From an uncultured Roseburia sp. (GTDB lineage Bacteria; Bacillota; Clostridia; Lachnospirales; Lachnospiraceae), in the NCBI GenBank assembly GCA_910577925.1, contig CAJTOI010000003.1:62001-126000 (forward strand): a DNA stretch of 64,000 bases, in the 5' to 3' direction. The translations under genes and the position numbers were made by a program. Below the pieces are notes generated by a model, which saw only the letters and a program-made list of their open reading frames with translations, did not search any database and had not been told where the DNA came from. This document shows, one piece after another, positions 50,627 to 59,460 of the stretch. Each line of letters opens with the position of its first letter. Positions within the stretch are counted from its first letter, which is position 1.

Positions 50627-51961
50627 ATGAACAAAATTTGGGAGTTCTTTTGGAATTTGAATGAGCTGGTTTATGTTTCGGATATGGATACCTATGAGCT
50701 GATCTGGATGAACAGAAAGGCATTGGAGGTCTACGGCTTTGATTCTGTGGAGGAGTTCGCGGGGAGAAAATGCTATGAGGTGATGCAGCATTGTCAAAAT
50801 CCCTGCGCAGTCTGCAATAATGATAATTTGAAGCAGGGATATTTTGAGGAGTGGCGGTACTATAATCCGGTCCTGAAAAGATATACGGTGCTGAAAAATA
50901 CGATGGTGGAGGATGAGGGCAGGCGCTGCCGTATCGAAATTGCGCTTGATGCAAGCGCGCAGGAATGGCAGAACAGCGTGAATCATAACTATGAGAATAT
51001 GGAAGCGATCGTCAATGAAGGGCTCCGGGTTGCCCTTCACGCGGCGGATCCGGACAAATCACTCGAGATTATATTAGAGTATCTCGGGGAGGTGCAGGAG
51101 GGGGATCGCGCCTATATCTTTGAGCGGAATGAAAGCGGCGGTCATGACAATACGTATGAGTGGACGGCAAAGGGAGCCCTGCCGCAGAAGGAAAACCTGC
51201 AGAATGTGTCGGATGAGGTATGTGCGGGCTGGTATCGGAAGTTCAGAGAAGGCCGGTATATTATGATAGAGAATATTGAGCATTTGCGGAAAGCGGATCC
51301 TGTTTTGTATGAGACGCTCAACGGACAGAATATCCGGACGCTTGTGGTGGTCCCGCTTTATGAGGACGGGGAGGTCATCGGGTTTTTCGGCGTGGACAAC
51401 CCGCCTGCGGAACGGATGGAGTATGCCTCGGATATGCTTCAGATTATGGGACATTTTATTATTTCGACCATAAGACGGCGCAATCTGTTTAAGAGACTGC
51501 ATGATATGAGCTTCCATGACCAGCTGACGGAAATCGGCAACCGGCATGCGATGCATTTTTATATATCGGATATGCAGCAGGAGAAAAGTATCGGCGTCGT
51601 GTACGGCGATATCACAGGGCTGAAACGTGTGAATGACGACGAAGGACACGAAGCGGGCGATCGTCTGATCGTGCGCGCGGCGGAGAGCCTGCGGCGGGTG
51701 TTCGGCGATTACGGCGTGTTCCGCATCGGAGGAGACGAGCTTTTGGCGCTGTGCAGCGGGATAGAGCAGACGGAGCTTGAAGAGCGGGTAGAGCGGCTTC
51801 GCGCGGACATGAAGGAAAACAGCGTGGAGATTGCGATCGGCGTTGTCTGGAAACCGGACGGTACCGCGGGCATAGATACGCTGCTCAAAGAGTCGGAACA
51901 GCAGATGTATGAGGAAAAAACGGCTTATTACCGTGCTACGGGGATATGCAGAAGGCGGTAA
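50627..51961 (+). CDS. PAS-GAF-GGDEF protein with variant GGDEL site
   Basis: 444 residues, soluble. PAS-like domain (1-115, 'MNKIWEFFWNLNELVYVSDMDTYELIWMN') containing several Cys, including 'CQNPCAVC', which might bind metal or sense redox state. A GAF domain follows (about 135-285, 'RTLVVVPLYEDGEVIGFFGVDNPP'). GGDEF domain 300-444 has 'DQLTEIGNRHAM', 'VVYGDITGLKRVND' and 'RIGGDELLALC': the signature is GGDEL, so cyclase activity is possible but uncertain. ATG start, SD AAGGAG. Divergent from the LytTR gene and likely influenced by the site between them. Confidence 0.88.
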   Translation: MNKIWEFFWNLNELVYVSDMDTYELIWMNRKALEVYGFDSVEEFAGRKCYEVMQHCQNPCAVCNNDNLKQGYFEEWRYYNPVLKRYTVLKNTMVEDEGRRCRIEIALDASAQEWQNSVNHNYENMEAIVNEGLRVALHAADPDKSLEIILEYLGEVQEGDRAYIFERNESGGHDNTYEWTAKGALPQKENLQNVSDEVCAGWYRKFREGRYIMIENIEHLRKADPVLYETLNGQNIRTLVVVPLYEDGEVIGFFGVDNPPAERMEYASDMLQIMGHFIISTIRRRNLFKRLHDMSFHDQLTEIGNRHAMHFYISDMQQEKSIGVVYGDITGLKRVNDDEGHEAGDRLIVRAAESLRRVFGDYGVFRIGGDELLALCSGIEQTELEERVERLRADMKENSVEIAIGVVWKPDGTAGIDTLLKESEQQMYEEKTAYYRATGICRRR

Positions 51962-51996
51962 AACAAATAAAATTGATTCCGGGTAAACAAAAATTC

Positions 51997-52025
51997 TTGC
52001 GCGCGGAAGGCGGGTTTGCTATACT
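51997..52025 (+). promoter_or_regulatory. dapL promoter
   Basis: TTGCGC at 51997-52002, 17-base spacer, TATACT at 52020-52025. Confidence 0.6.
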
Positions 52026-52054
52026 GAATAAAAAGAAACGGTAAGGAGAGAGTG

Positions 52055-53269
52055 ATGTACAAAATCAACGAAAATTATCAGAAACTGCCCGGAAGTTATC
52101 TGTTCAGCAATATCGCCAAAAAGGTCAATGCCTTTTCGGCGGCAAATCCGGAGAAAAAAATAATCCGTCTGGGGATCGGAGATGTGACGCAGCCGCTCGC
52201 GCCTGCAGTCATTGAGGCGATGCACGGGGCCGTGGACGAGATGGCGCATGCCGAGACTTTCCGCGGATATGCGCCGGATCTCGGTTATGATTTTCTGCGC
52301 AGTGCGATCGCAGACGGCGATTACCGCGCGCGGGGCTGTGAGATCAGTGAGGACGAGATTTTTGTGTCGGACGGAGCAAAGAGTGATTCCGGGAATATTC
52401 AGGAGATTTTTGCGCAGGACAATCGGATTGCGGTCTGCGACCCGGTCTATCCGGTCTATGTGGATTCCAATGTGATGGCGGGAAGGACCGGTACCTATGA
52501 CGCGGCGGCCGGGATGTGGAGCGATGTGATCTACATGCCGTGCACGATGGCAAACAATTTTGTGCCGGAGTTTCCGAAGGAGACACCGGATCTCATTTAT
52601 CTGTGTCTGCCGAATAATCCGACGGGAACGACGATTACGCGGACACAGTTGCAGGAATGGGTCGACTATGCGAACCGCGTGGGAGCCGTGATCATCTATG
52701 ACGCGGCGTACGAGGCGTATATTTCCGAGGAGAATGTCGCGCATTCAATCTATGAGTGCGAGGGGGCGAAAAGCTGTGCGATCGAGCTGCGGAGCTTCTC
52801 GAAAAATGCGGGCTTTACAGGTGTGCGGCTCGGCTTTACCGTGGTCCCCAAAGAGCTCAAATGCGGGGATGTTTCGCTCAATGCGATGTGGGCGAGGCGG
52901 CACGGCACCAAGTTCAACGGGGCGCCGTATATCGTGCAGCGCGCCGGGGAGGCAGTGTATTCCGAGGCAGGCCGTGCGCAGCTTTCGGAGCAGGTTGCCT
53001 ACTATATGAGAAATGCAAAACTGATCAAAGAGGGTCTCTCGGATGCGGGCTACACGGTATTCGGCGGTGTCAACGCGCCTTATATCTGGCTGAAAACGCC
53101 GGAGGGGATGACTTCCTGGGATTTCTTTGACTACCTGCTTGCGAATGCGAATGTGGTGGGGACGCCGGGTTCCGGATTCGGGCCGAGCGGCGAGGGGTAT
53201 TTCCGACTGACGGCGTTCGGCAGCCTGGAAAACACCAAAGCGGCGTTAGAGCGCATCAAAAATCTGTAA
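52055..53269 (+). CDS. dapL: LL-diaminopimelate aminotransferase
   Basis: 404 residues, PLP fold type I. It makes LL-diaminopimelate directly from tetrahydrodipicolinate, a one-step lysine/peptidoglycan route. 'INENYQKLPGSYLFSNIAKKV' and 'IIRLGIGDVTQPL' are the DapL-specific N-terminus, 'LCLPNNPTGTTITRTQL' binds substrate, and Lys in 'LRSFSKNAGFTGVRLG' holds PLP. ATG 52055 rather than the preceding GTG. Own promoter; followed by a separate promoter for the metal permease. Confidence 0.95.
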   Translation: MYKINENYQKLPGSYLFSNIAKKVNAFSAANPEKKIIRLGIGDVTQPLAPAVIEAMHGAVDEMAHAETFRGYAPDLGYDFLRSAIADGDYRARGCEISEDEIFVSDGAKSDSGNIQEIFAQDNRIAVCDPVYPVYVDSNVMAGRTGTYDAAAGMWSDVIYMPCTMANNFVPEFPKETPDLIYLCLPNNPTGTTITRTQLQEWVDYANRVGAVIIYDAAYEAYISEENVAHSIYECEGAKSCAIELRSFSKNAGFTGVRLGFTVVPKELKCGDVSLNAMWARRHGTKFNGAPYIVQRAGEAVYSEAGRAQLSEQVAYYMRNAKLIKEGLSDAGYTVFGGVNAPYIWLKTPEGMTSWDFFDYLLANANVVGTPGSGFGPSGEGYFRLTAFGSLENTKAALERIKNL

Positions 53270-53275
53270 ATTGCC

Positions 53276-53303
53276 TTGACATGGGATTTGTCATGTGTAT
53301 AAT
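53276..53303 (+). promoter_or_regulatory. Promoter of the metal permease-Fur operon
   Basis: Consensus TTGACA (53276-53281), 16-base spacer, consensus TATAAT (53298-53303). ACATG/CATGT inverted elements lie at 53279-53283 and 53292-53296. Confidence 0.75.
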
Positions 53304-53343
53304 AAAATGCAAACAAGTTGCAAAAGCATCTTGTTTGCATTTT
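53304..53343 (+). promoter_or_regulatory. Perfect 14-base inverted repeat directly after the -10 (operator or leader hairpin)
   Basis: Arms AAAATGCAAACAAG (53304-53317) and CTTGTTTGCATTTT (53330-53343) surround twelve bases containing TTGCAA. It begins at the base after TATAAT, so it is either an operator for the Fur-family protein encoded downstream or a hairpin at the very 5' end of the mRNA. Confidence 0.7.
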
Positions 53344-53386
53344 GTGCGTAAAAGGGCAGAACGGCAGAAGCCGGAACGGAGAGGAT

Positions 53387-54244
53387 ATGACAGATATTTT
53401 ATTGGATACTTTACTTGACGGAGCAAAACTGGTTCCATTTTTGTTTTTTACTTATCTTGCGATGGAAGTGTTAGAGCACACGACTGCGGGAAAGGCGCAG
53501 GAGTGGATCCGGCAGAGCGAAAAGGTGGGGCCGCTGTGGGGCGGTATGCTCGGAATCATGCCGCAGTGCGGGTTTTCGGCGGCGGCATCAAGCCTGTATG
53601 CGGGGCGGATGATTACGGTGGGAACGCTGATTGCGGTTTTTCTTTCCACCTCGGACGAGATGCTGCCGATTCTGATATCGGAGGCGATTCCTGTAGCGGC
53701 AATCGCGAAGATTCTTGCGGTCAAGGTGATAATCGCCGTCGCGTCCGGCTTTTTTGCGGATTTTGTCTATGTCCGTGTGACGGGAAGGAAAGAGGAAGAG
53801 CTTCGGATTCACGCAGTCTGTGAGGAAGAGCACTGCCACTGCGAGGACGGCATTCTGCTGTCGGCCGTCAAACACACGGCAAAGATTCTCGCATATATCC
53901 TGCTGATTTCCCTGGCTCTCAATGTGCTCATTGATTTCGTCGGGGAGGAGGCGCTGACGGGACTTTTTGCCGGGGCGCCGATATTCGGAGTATTGACAGC
54001 CGCGGCGGTCGGGCTGATTCCGAACTGTGCATCCTCTGTGATCATCACACAGCTGTTTCTTCAGGGAATGCTCGATGCGGGGGCTATGATGGCCGGACTG
54101 CTGGTAAATGCGGGCGTAGGCGTTTTCGTGCTGTTTAGGCTCAACCGCAGCGGACGGCAGAATGCAAGGATTGTGGCGGCGCTGTATGCATTTGGTGTAT
54201 TTTGGGGCGCCGTGATTCGTGCGGCGGGGATTGTGTTTGTCTGA
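53387..54244 (+). CDS. Heavy-metal/arsenic efflux-type permease (ArsP_2-like)
   Basis: 285 residues with eight to ten hydrophobic helices in two halves, each with a Gly/Pro/Cys motif: 'GGMLGIMPQCGFSAAASSLYAG' and 'AAAVGLIPNCASSVIITQLFL'. These paired 'P-x-C' helices are typical of the putative 10TM heavy-metal exporter family. The loop between has 'CEEEHCHCED', a likely metal-binding cluster. ATG 53387 follows GGAGAGG. Followed after 24 bases by a Fur-family gene, suggesting metal-responsive control. Metal identity unknown. Confidence 0.8.
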   Translation: MTDILLDTLLDGAKLVPFLFFTYLAMEVLEHTTAGKAQEWIRQSEKVGPLWGGMLGIMPQCGFSAAASSLYAGRMITVGTLIAVFLSTSDEMLPILISEAIPVAAIAKILAVKVIIAVASGFFADFVYVRVTGRKEEELRIHAVCEEEHCHCEDGILLSAVKHTAKILAYILLISLALNVLIDFVGEEALTGLFAGAPIFGVLTAAAVGLIPNCASSVIITQLFLQGMLDAGAMMAGLLVNAGVGVFVLFRLNRSGRQNARIVAALYAFGVFWGAVIRAAGIVFV

Positions 54245-54268
54245 TTTTGGACGGAAGGTGAGGAAGTT

Positions 54269-54676
54269 ATGGCGGGCAGCGGATATACGACGGCGAGCCG
54301 TAAGAAGATATTGGAGTACTTAAAGCAAAACAGCGACAGGGCTGTCAGCGCGAATAATATATGGATGTATCTGAGGGAATGTGACAGCGAGGTCAACATC
54401 ACGACGATTTACCGCTATCTCGATAAGCTCGCAAAGGAGGGAACCGTCATGAAATATGTGGCGGAAAAGGGCGGACAGGCGGTTTACCAGTACGTGGAGC
54501 TGGGGCATCACTGCGAGGAACATCTTCACTTAAAATGCGTCAGATGCGGGAAAATCATTCATCTGGACTGTGCGTTTATGGACGAGATCTGCATGCATAT
54601 TCTCTCGGATCACGGTTTTACACTGCAGTGCAGAAATTCCATTCTGTACGGTGTCTGCGCGCAATGCAGCGAATAA
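54269..54676 (+). CDS. Fur-family metalloregulator (Zur/Fur-like)
   Basis: 135 residues. N-terminal winged helix ('ASRKKILEYLKQNSDRAVSANNIWMYLRE', 'VNITTIYRYLDKLAKEGTV'), then the dimer and metal domain with 'GHHCEEHLHLKCVRCGKIIHLDC' and C-terminal 'YGVCAQC': two CxxC pairs for structural zinc plus His/Glu sensing ligands. SD GGTGAGG. Most probably controls its own operon through the palindrome at 53304. Which metal it senses is not visible from the sequence. Confidence 0.9.
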   Translation: MAGSGYTTASRKKILEYLKQNSDRAVSANNIWMYLRECDSEVNITTIYRYLDKLAKEGTVMKYVAEKGGQAVYQYVELGHHCEEHLHLKCVRCGKIIHLDCAFMDEICMHILSDHGFTLQCRNSILYGVCAQCSE

Positions 54677-54727
54677 TCCGGGGGTCTGTCTCATATAGTT
54701 AGAAGAAAAACGGTATCGTGGCAGAGT

Positions 54728-55795
54728 ATGCGGATAGAGACAAAGAAAATAAAAGGGGCAATTTTGGTGGAGGCGGCGCTGATACTGGTGCTGGCAATCC
54801 GGCTGTGGCACGGGGAAACCGGCCGGGAAAAGGCGGTGGAGACGGCCGCGGATTATATTAAGTGGGTGGACTTTAATGTGTCCTATGAGGCGCTGTGCAA
54901 GGCGTATGAATACGATGTTGCCACTTATGACAGCGATATTCATCTTGACTGGATTGATCTTTTGGCCTATGCGGCCGCGAAAAACGGCGGAAGCTTCGGC
55001 ATCGGCGCAGCCGGGGAGATCCGCGAGACGGCGGAGAAGCTTATCGCGGGCGAGACCACGATGAAGGCGCTGACGGAAAAGCTCAAATATTATGATTATT
55101 ATAAAGAGGCTTACACGGCCGTACTCGGCGGGTTTGTCGGCGAGTACGAGATACAGGAAAAGGAAGGCGGAGCATACGTAAAAAAATATGGGATTAAGGC
55201 GTTTTCTCCGATTGCAAAAGGATTTCCCTACAGCGATTACGATGATTTCGGGGTGTCGCGGAATTACGGCTACCAGAGACAGCATTTGGGACATGACATG
55301 ATGGGCCAGGTGGGTACGCCGATTATAGCGGCGGAGTCCGGGCGCGTCGAGGCGCTCGGCTGGAACCAGTACGGCGGCTGGCGCATCGGCATCCGCAGCT
55401 TTGACGGGAAACGGTACTATTACTACGCGCATCTGCGCCAGAACTACCCGTACCAGGAGAAACTCAAAGAGGGGGATGTGGTCACCGCGGGGGAAGTGAT
55501 TGGGTATATGGGACACACGGGCTACAGCACGAAGGAAAATGTGAACAATATCGACCAGGTACATCTTCACTTCGGCCTGCAGCTGATTTTTGACGAATCA
55601 CAGAAGGAGGGAAATAACGAGATCTGGATTGACTGCTATAATCTGACAAAGTTTCTGTCTAAAAACCGCTCCGAAGTGTATAAGGTGGAGGGGACGAAGG
55701 AGTGGAAGCGCGTGCTTGACATGAAGGAGGAAGCGGCGGAGAAGGCCAGGGAGGAAGCAGAGGCCGGAAGCAAAACAAAGGAAAAAGAGAATTGA
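54728..55795 (+). CDS. Membrane-anchored M23 metallopeptidase
   Basis: 355 residues. N-terminal helix 'GAILVEAALILVLAIRLWHG' anchors it. After a helical domain of about 120 residues comes the M23 fold with zinc ligands in 'QHLGHDMMGQVG' (H-x-x-x-D) and 'QVHLHFGLQLI' (HxH), plus 'YYYYAHLRQNYP'. Such enzymes cut peptidoglycan cross-bridges or stems. The C-terminal tail is Lys/Glu-rich and probably coiled. The SD is poor, so the ATG at 54728 is the least certain part. Confidence 0.87.
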   Translation: MRIETKKIKGAILVEAALILVLAIRLWHGETGREKAVETAADYIKWVDFNVSYEALCKAYEYDVATYDSDIHLDWIDLLAYAAAKNGGSFGIGAAGEIRETAEKLIAGETTMKALTEKLKYYDYYKEAYTAVLGGFVGEYEIQEKEGGAYVKKYGIKAFSPIAKGFPYSDYDDFGVSRNYGYQRQHLGHDMMGQVGTPIIAAESGRVEALGWNQYGGWRIGIRSFDGKRYYYYAHLRQNYPYQEKLKEGDVVTAGEVIGYMGHTGYSTKENVNNIDQVHLHFGLQLIFDESQKEGNNEIWIDCYNLTKFLSKNRSEVYKVEGTKEWKRVLDMKEEAAEKAREEAEAGSKTKEKEN

Positions 55796-55868
55796 CATTT
55801 TTTGCGAAATGAAGCAAAATTAATATGGTAAATGTGATAAGAAAACACAAATGAAAGAAGGAAGGGAC

Positions 55869-57266
55869 ATGGGGTTTAGGTCAAAAAAAGCGGAGCTGGT
55901 CAAGGCTGTCGCGCAGCTTCAGGAGGCGGATTACACAAAAGAGCCGGAACTGGGAGAGATTTATCAGCGGATACGAAAAGGCAGAAAAGCGTTTGCGGAT
56001 GTATTTGATAAAGATTTAAAAGCCGTGATGCAGATCAGTTCGCTGGACTTGGCGCTCGAACAGCACACCGATCATCTCAAGCAGCTTTCGGAGCAGGTTG
56101 CGTCGGCGTCCTCAATTATTTACGGGGCATCTGTGGAGACGACAGGAGTTGCGGAGCGCGTCTCGCATCAGCACGTGGAACTGACGAATACGATTATCAG
56201 CGCGTCGGAGGAGAGCAGCGAAGTATACGGAAAGATCGAGGAGGGACAGCGGGAACTGACGGGAATCCGTGAACTGTCCGGGCGGACGATTGAAATGTCC
56301 GAGGAAATGAAACGGGATATGGATAAGCTCGAGGACGTGGTAAACCACATGAACGAGGTGATTGCGGGAATCAATTCCATTTCCTCTCAGACAAACCTTC
56401 TTGCGCTGAATGCCTCGATTGAGGCGGCGAGAGCCGGGGAGGCCGGAAGAGGCTTTGCCGTGGTGGCGGAGGAGATCCGGCAGCTGGCGGAGGAGACGCA
56501 GAAGCTGACCGGCGATATGGGGCAGTTTCTCCAGGCGATCAAAGGCGCGTCGGAGAAGAGCGTGTCGAGTGCGATGAACACCATCGCCGCATTGGGAACG
56601 ATGACTGATAAAATCGCTACCGTCTGGGAGCTCAACGAAGAAAATCAGAAAAACGTGTCAAAGATTAACGAGTCCATCAGCTCCCTCGCTGCGGTCAGCG
56701 AGGAAATCAGCAGTTCCATGACGGAGATGGAGAATCAGACCGGAAATATACAGGAGCAGTGTGAGAATTTAAAGGAACAGGCCGCCGATATGCGTGAGGT
56801 GACCGGGGCGCTGCACGACGTGACAAAGCCGGTTGTCGAGGTGGAAAACATGCTCGATGAGGCTGCAAAGGGAATGGGAAAGATGACGGAAGATATCTTT
56901 TTCATGCTGGAGCGAAGGGAGTTCGCAAAGTACGTCGACAATGCGATTTCCGCTCACGGAAAATGGCTTTCCAATCTCAAAGAGATGGTGCATTCCCGCA
57001 CCGTGATACCGCTGCAGACAGATGCGGCAAAGTGCGGGTTCGGACATTTCTATTATTCCGTGAAGCCGCAGATTCCGGAAGTGGATGCGCTCTGGCGCGG
57101 AATCGAGTCGAAGCATAAAAAGTTCCACGGATACGGGGCGGATGCCGTCAAGGCGCTGTTCAACGAGGACTATGCAAGGGCGGAGAAGATTTATGCGGAC
57201 GCGGAGGCGTACTCGAAAGAGCTTCTGGGAGATTTAAAGGAGATAAAAAGACGGGTTTTGTCCTAA
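55869..57266 (+). CDS. Soluble chemoreceptor with C-terminal CZB zinc-binding domain
   Basis: 465 residues, no transmembrane helix. The signalling hairpin 'NLLALNASIEAARAGEAGRGFAVVAEEIRQLAEET' is near residue 180. The C-terminus is a CZB domain (about 355-430): 'AISAHGKWLSNLKEMV', 'DAAKCGFGHFYYSV', 'HKKFHGYG', giving the His/Cys/His/His zinc site. CZB receptors sense zinc-linked redox signals such as hypochlorite in other bacteria; here that is inferred. The ATG at 55869 is used (AAGGAAGGG upstream) instead of the earlier in-frame ATG at 55851. Confidence 0.9.
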   Translation: MGFRSKKAELVKAVAQLQEADYTKEPELGEIYQRIRKGRKAFADVFDKDLKAVMQISSLDLALEQHTDHLKQLSEQVASASSIIYGASVETTGVAERVSHQHVELTNTIISASEESSEVYGKIEEGQRELTGIRELSGRTIEMSEEMKRDMDKLEDVVNHMNEVIAGINSISSQTNLLALNASIEAARAGEAGRGFAVVAEEIRQLAEETQKLTGDMGQFLQAIKGASEKSVSSAMNTIAALGTMTDKIATVWELNEENQKNVSKINESISSLAAVSEEISSSMTEMENQTGNIQEQCENLKEQAADMREVTGALHDVTKPVVEVENMLDEAAKGMGKMTEDIFFMLERREFAKYVDNAISAHGKWLSNLKEMVHSRTVIPLQTDAAKCGFGHFYYSVKPQIPEVDALWRGIESKHKKFHGYGADAVKALFNEDYARAEKIYADAEAYSKELLGDLKEIKRRVLS

Positions 57267-57311
57267 AGAAAGCGGCGGAGAGCCGTCGTATGAGGCGGGA
57301 AAGAGAAAAGG

Positions 57312-57360
57312 CAGCCGCGTGAACGCAGATGACTTAAGCGTTCACGCGGCTGTCTTTTTA
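57312..57360 (+). terminator. Terminator between the chemoreceptor and typA
   Basis: Perfect 15-base stem 57312-57326 with 57338-57352, followed by TCTTTTTA. Its T-tract overlaps the stop of the convergent typA. Confidence 0.88.
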
Positions 57361-59196
57361 TTTTTTCATGGCGGCCCGCTTGCGCAGGGTCGGGTCTAAA
57401 ATGCGCTTGCGGATGCGAAGGCTCTCCGGGGTCACCTCTAAAAGCTCATCCACGTCGATAAAGTCAAGGGCCTGTTCAAGGCTTAAGATTCTCGGCGGAA
57501 CCAGGGTCAGCGCTTCGTCCGCGGAGGAGGAGCGGGTGTTTGTCAGATGTTTCTTTTTGCAGACATTCAGCTCGATATCCTCGGACCTTGAGCAGGAGCC
57601 GATGACCATTCCGGCATAGACTTTCTGGCCCGGACCGATAAAGAGCGTACCGCGGTCCTGGGCGGAGAAGAGGCCGTAGGTCACGGATTCGCCGCTCTCA
57701 AAGGCAATCAGGGAACCCAGTTTGCGGTAGGCGATCTCGCCTTTGTAGGGTTCGTAGCCGTTGAAGATCGTGTTGATGATGCCGTTTCCCCTGGTGTCGG
57801 TCATGAACTCGCCGCGGTAGCCGATTAAGCCGCGGGAAGGGATGTTAAACTCCAGTCTTGTGTAGCCGCCGGTGATGGGACGCATGTTGAGAAGCTCTCC
57901 CTTGCGCTGGCTCAGCTTTTCGATGACCGAACCGGTAAACTCTTCCGGGACGTCAATGTAGGTAAGCTCCATCGGCTCAAGCCGGTGTCCGCTCTCGTCG
58001 GTGCGGTAGAGCACTTCGGCTTTGCTGACCGCAAACTCGTAGCCTTCGCGGCGCATATTCTCGATCAGGACGGACAGGTGAAGCTCCCCGCGGCCCGAAA
58101 CCTTGTAGGAATCCGGACTTTCGGTCTCCTCCACCCGGAGGGACACGTCGGTGTTTAATTCCCGGAACAGGCGGTCGCGCAGGTGGCGTGAGGTGACGAA
58201 TTTTCCCTCTTGACCGGCCAACGGACTGTCGTTTACAATAAAGTTCATAGCCAGGGTCGGCTCGGAAATCTTCTGGAACGGGATGGCGACGGGCTCATCG
58301 ACCGCACAGATGGTATCTCCGATATGAATATCCGCGATACCGGAAACGGCAACGATGGAACCGATCCCCGCCTCGGTCACGTCGACCTTGCTTAAGCCGT
58401 CAAATTCATAGAGCTTGCTGATGCGGACACGCTTCTGCTTGTCCGGCTCGTGATGGTTTACGACAACCGCGTCCTGATTGATTTTCAGGCAGCCGTTATC
58501 TACCTTGCCGATTCCGATACGGCCTACATATTCGTTGTAGTCGATGGTGCTGATTAAAACCTGGGTATTGGCATCCGGGTCGCCCTCGGGTGCGGGGATG
58601 TAATCGAGAATGGTCTCAAACAGAGGAATCATGTTTTTGTCTTCCCGTTCCAGATCCGGAAGCTCTTTTACGGCGTAACCGTTTCTTGCGGAGGCGAAGA
58701 GGAACGGGCAGTCTAACTGTTCGTCGGAAGCATCCAGATCCATGAAAAGCTCCAATACCTCGTCAATGACCTCGGTGGGACGGGCCTCTGCGCGGTCGAT
58801 TTTATTTAAGCAGACGATAACCGGAAGATCCAGCTCAAGCGCCTTCATAAGAACGAATTTTGTCTGGGGCATAACGCCTTCATAGGCATCCACAACGAGA
58901 ATGACGCCGTTTACCATCTTAAGGACGCGCTCTACCTCGCCGCCGAAATCCGCGTGGCCCGGTGTGTCGATGACATTGATTTTTACATCTTTATAGGTAA
59001 TCGCCGTATTTTTTGAGAGAATCGTGATGCCTCGCTCGCGCTCGATATCGTTGGAATCCATGACACGCTCCTGCACTTCCTGATTCTCGTGAAATACGCC
59101 GCTCTGCTTCAACAGCTCGTCCACAAGTGTGGTTTTGCCGTGGTCTACATGGGCGATGATTGCTATGTTACGGACATTTTCACGTTTCATTTTCAT
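57358..59196 (-). CDS. typA: Ribosome-associated GTPase TypA/BipA
   Basis: 612 residues. Translation-factor GTPase involved in 50S assembly and stress growth. G1 'IAHVDHGKTTLVDELLKQSG', switch I 'ERERGITILSKN', G3 'DTPGHADFGGE', G4 'NKIDRAEA'. EF-G-like domains II, III and V follow and the BipA-specific C-terminal domain ends with 'IDVDELLEVTPESLRIRKRIL'. ATG 59196 with AGGAAAGAGAG upstream; 59190 also in frame. Confidence 0.97.
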   Translation of the reverse strand: MKMKRENVRNIAIIAHVDHGKTTLVDELLKQSGVFHENQEVQERVMDSNDIERERGITILSKNTAITYKDVKINVIDTPGHADFGGEVERVLKMVNGVILVVDAYEGVMPQTKFVLMKALELDLPVIVCLNKIDRAEARPTEVIDEVLELFMDLDASDEQLDCPFLFASARNGYAVKELPDLEREDKNMIPLFETILDYIPAPEGDPDANTQVLISTIDYNEYVGRIGIGKVDNGCLKINQDAVVVNHHEPDKQKRVRISKLYEFDGLSKVDVTEAGIGSIVAVSGIADIHIGDTICAVDEPVAIPFQKISEPTLAMNFIVNDSPLAGQEGKFVTSRHLRDRLFRELNTDVSLRVEETESPDSYKVSGRGELHLSVLIENMRREGYEFAVSKAEVLYRTDESGHRLEPMELTYIDVPEEFTGSVIEKLSQRKGELLNMRPITGGYTRLEFNIPSRGLIGYRGEFMTDTRGNGIINTIFNGYEPYKGEIAYRKLGSLIAFESGESVTYGLFSAQDRGTLFIGPGQKVYAGMVIGSCSRSEDIELNVCKKKHLTNTRSSSADEALTLVPPRILSLEQALDFIDVDELLEVTPESLRIRKRILDPTLRKRAAMKK

Positions 59197-59306
59197 ATAA
59201 AATCTCTCTTTCCTGTGCGAAACAAATGTGAGTGCAATAGGTCGGTTTTTCCTTAATAGAAAACTAACTTATATATTTTATCATATTTTATCCAAAAAGC
59301 AAGTGT

Positions 59307-59334
59307 TTGCAGAAGAAAATAAAAATATTATAAT
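59307..59334 (+). promoter_or_regulatory. Promoter of the SSB-like gene
   Basis: TTGCAG at 59307-59312, 16-base spacer, TATAAT at 59329-59334. Confidence 0.65.
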
Positions 59335-59342
59335 GGTTTTTT

Positions 59343-59386
59343 ATCGACACGTTGTACGAAAATTCTGCGTCGATTCATGGTACAAC
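59343..59386 (+). promoter_or_regulatory. Interleaved stems (possible pseudoknot) in the SSB-like leader
   Basis: ATCGAC (59343-59348) pairs with GTCGAT (59369-59374). GTTGTAC (59351-59357) pairs with GTACAAC (59380-59386). The two stems interleave, which is the order of an H-type pseudoknot, starting just after the transcription start. Alternatively the second pair is a DNA operator. Confidence 0.45.
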
Positions 59387-59460
59387 TAAAAGGTCAAACA
59401 GATTACATCCGATTAACTGTGGCAGAAGGATGGGATCTAAAGAGGAAGGGAGAAAAATTC

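Noticed and set aside
59377..59460. Earlier in-frame ATG for the SSB-like gene
   Set aside because: It would add 28 residues unlike an OB fold, lacks an SD and overlaps the leader stem, while ATG 59461 has AAGGGAG at ideal spacing.
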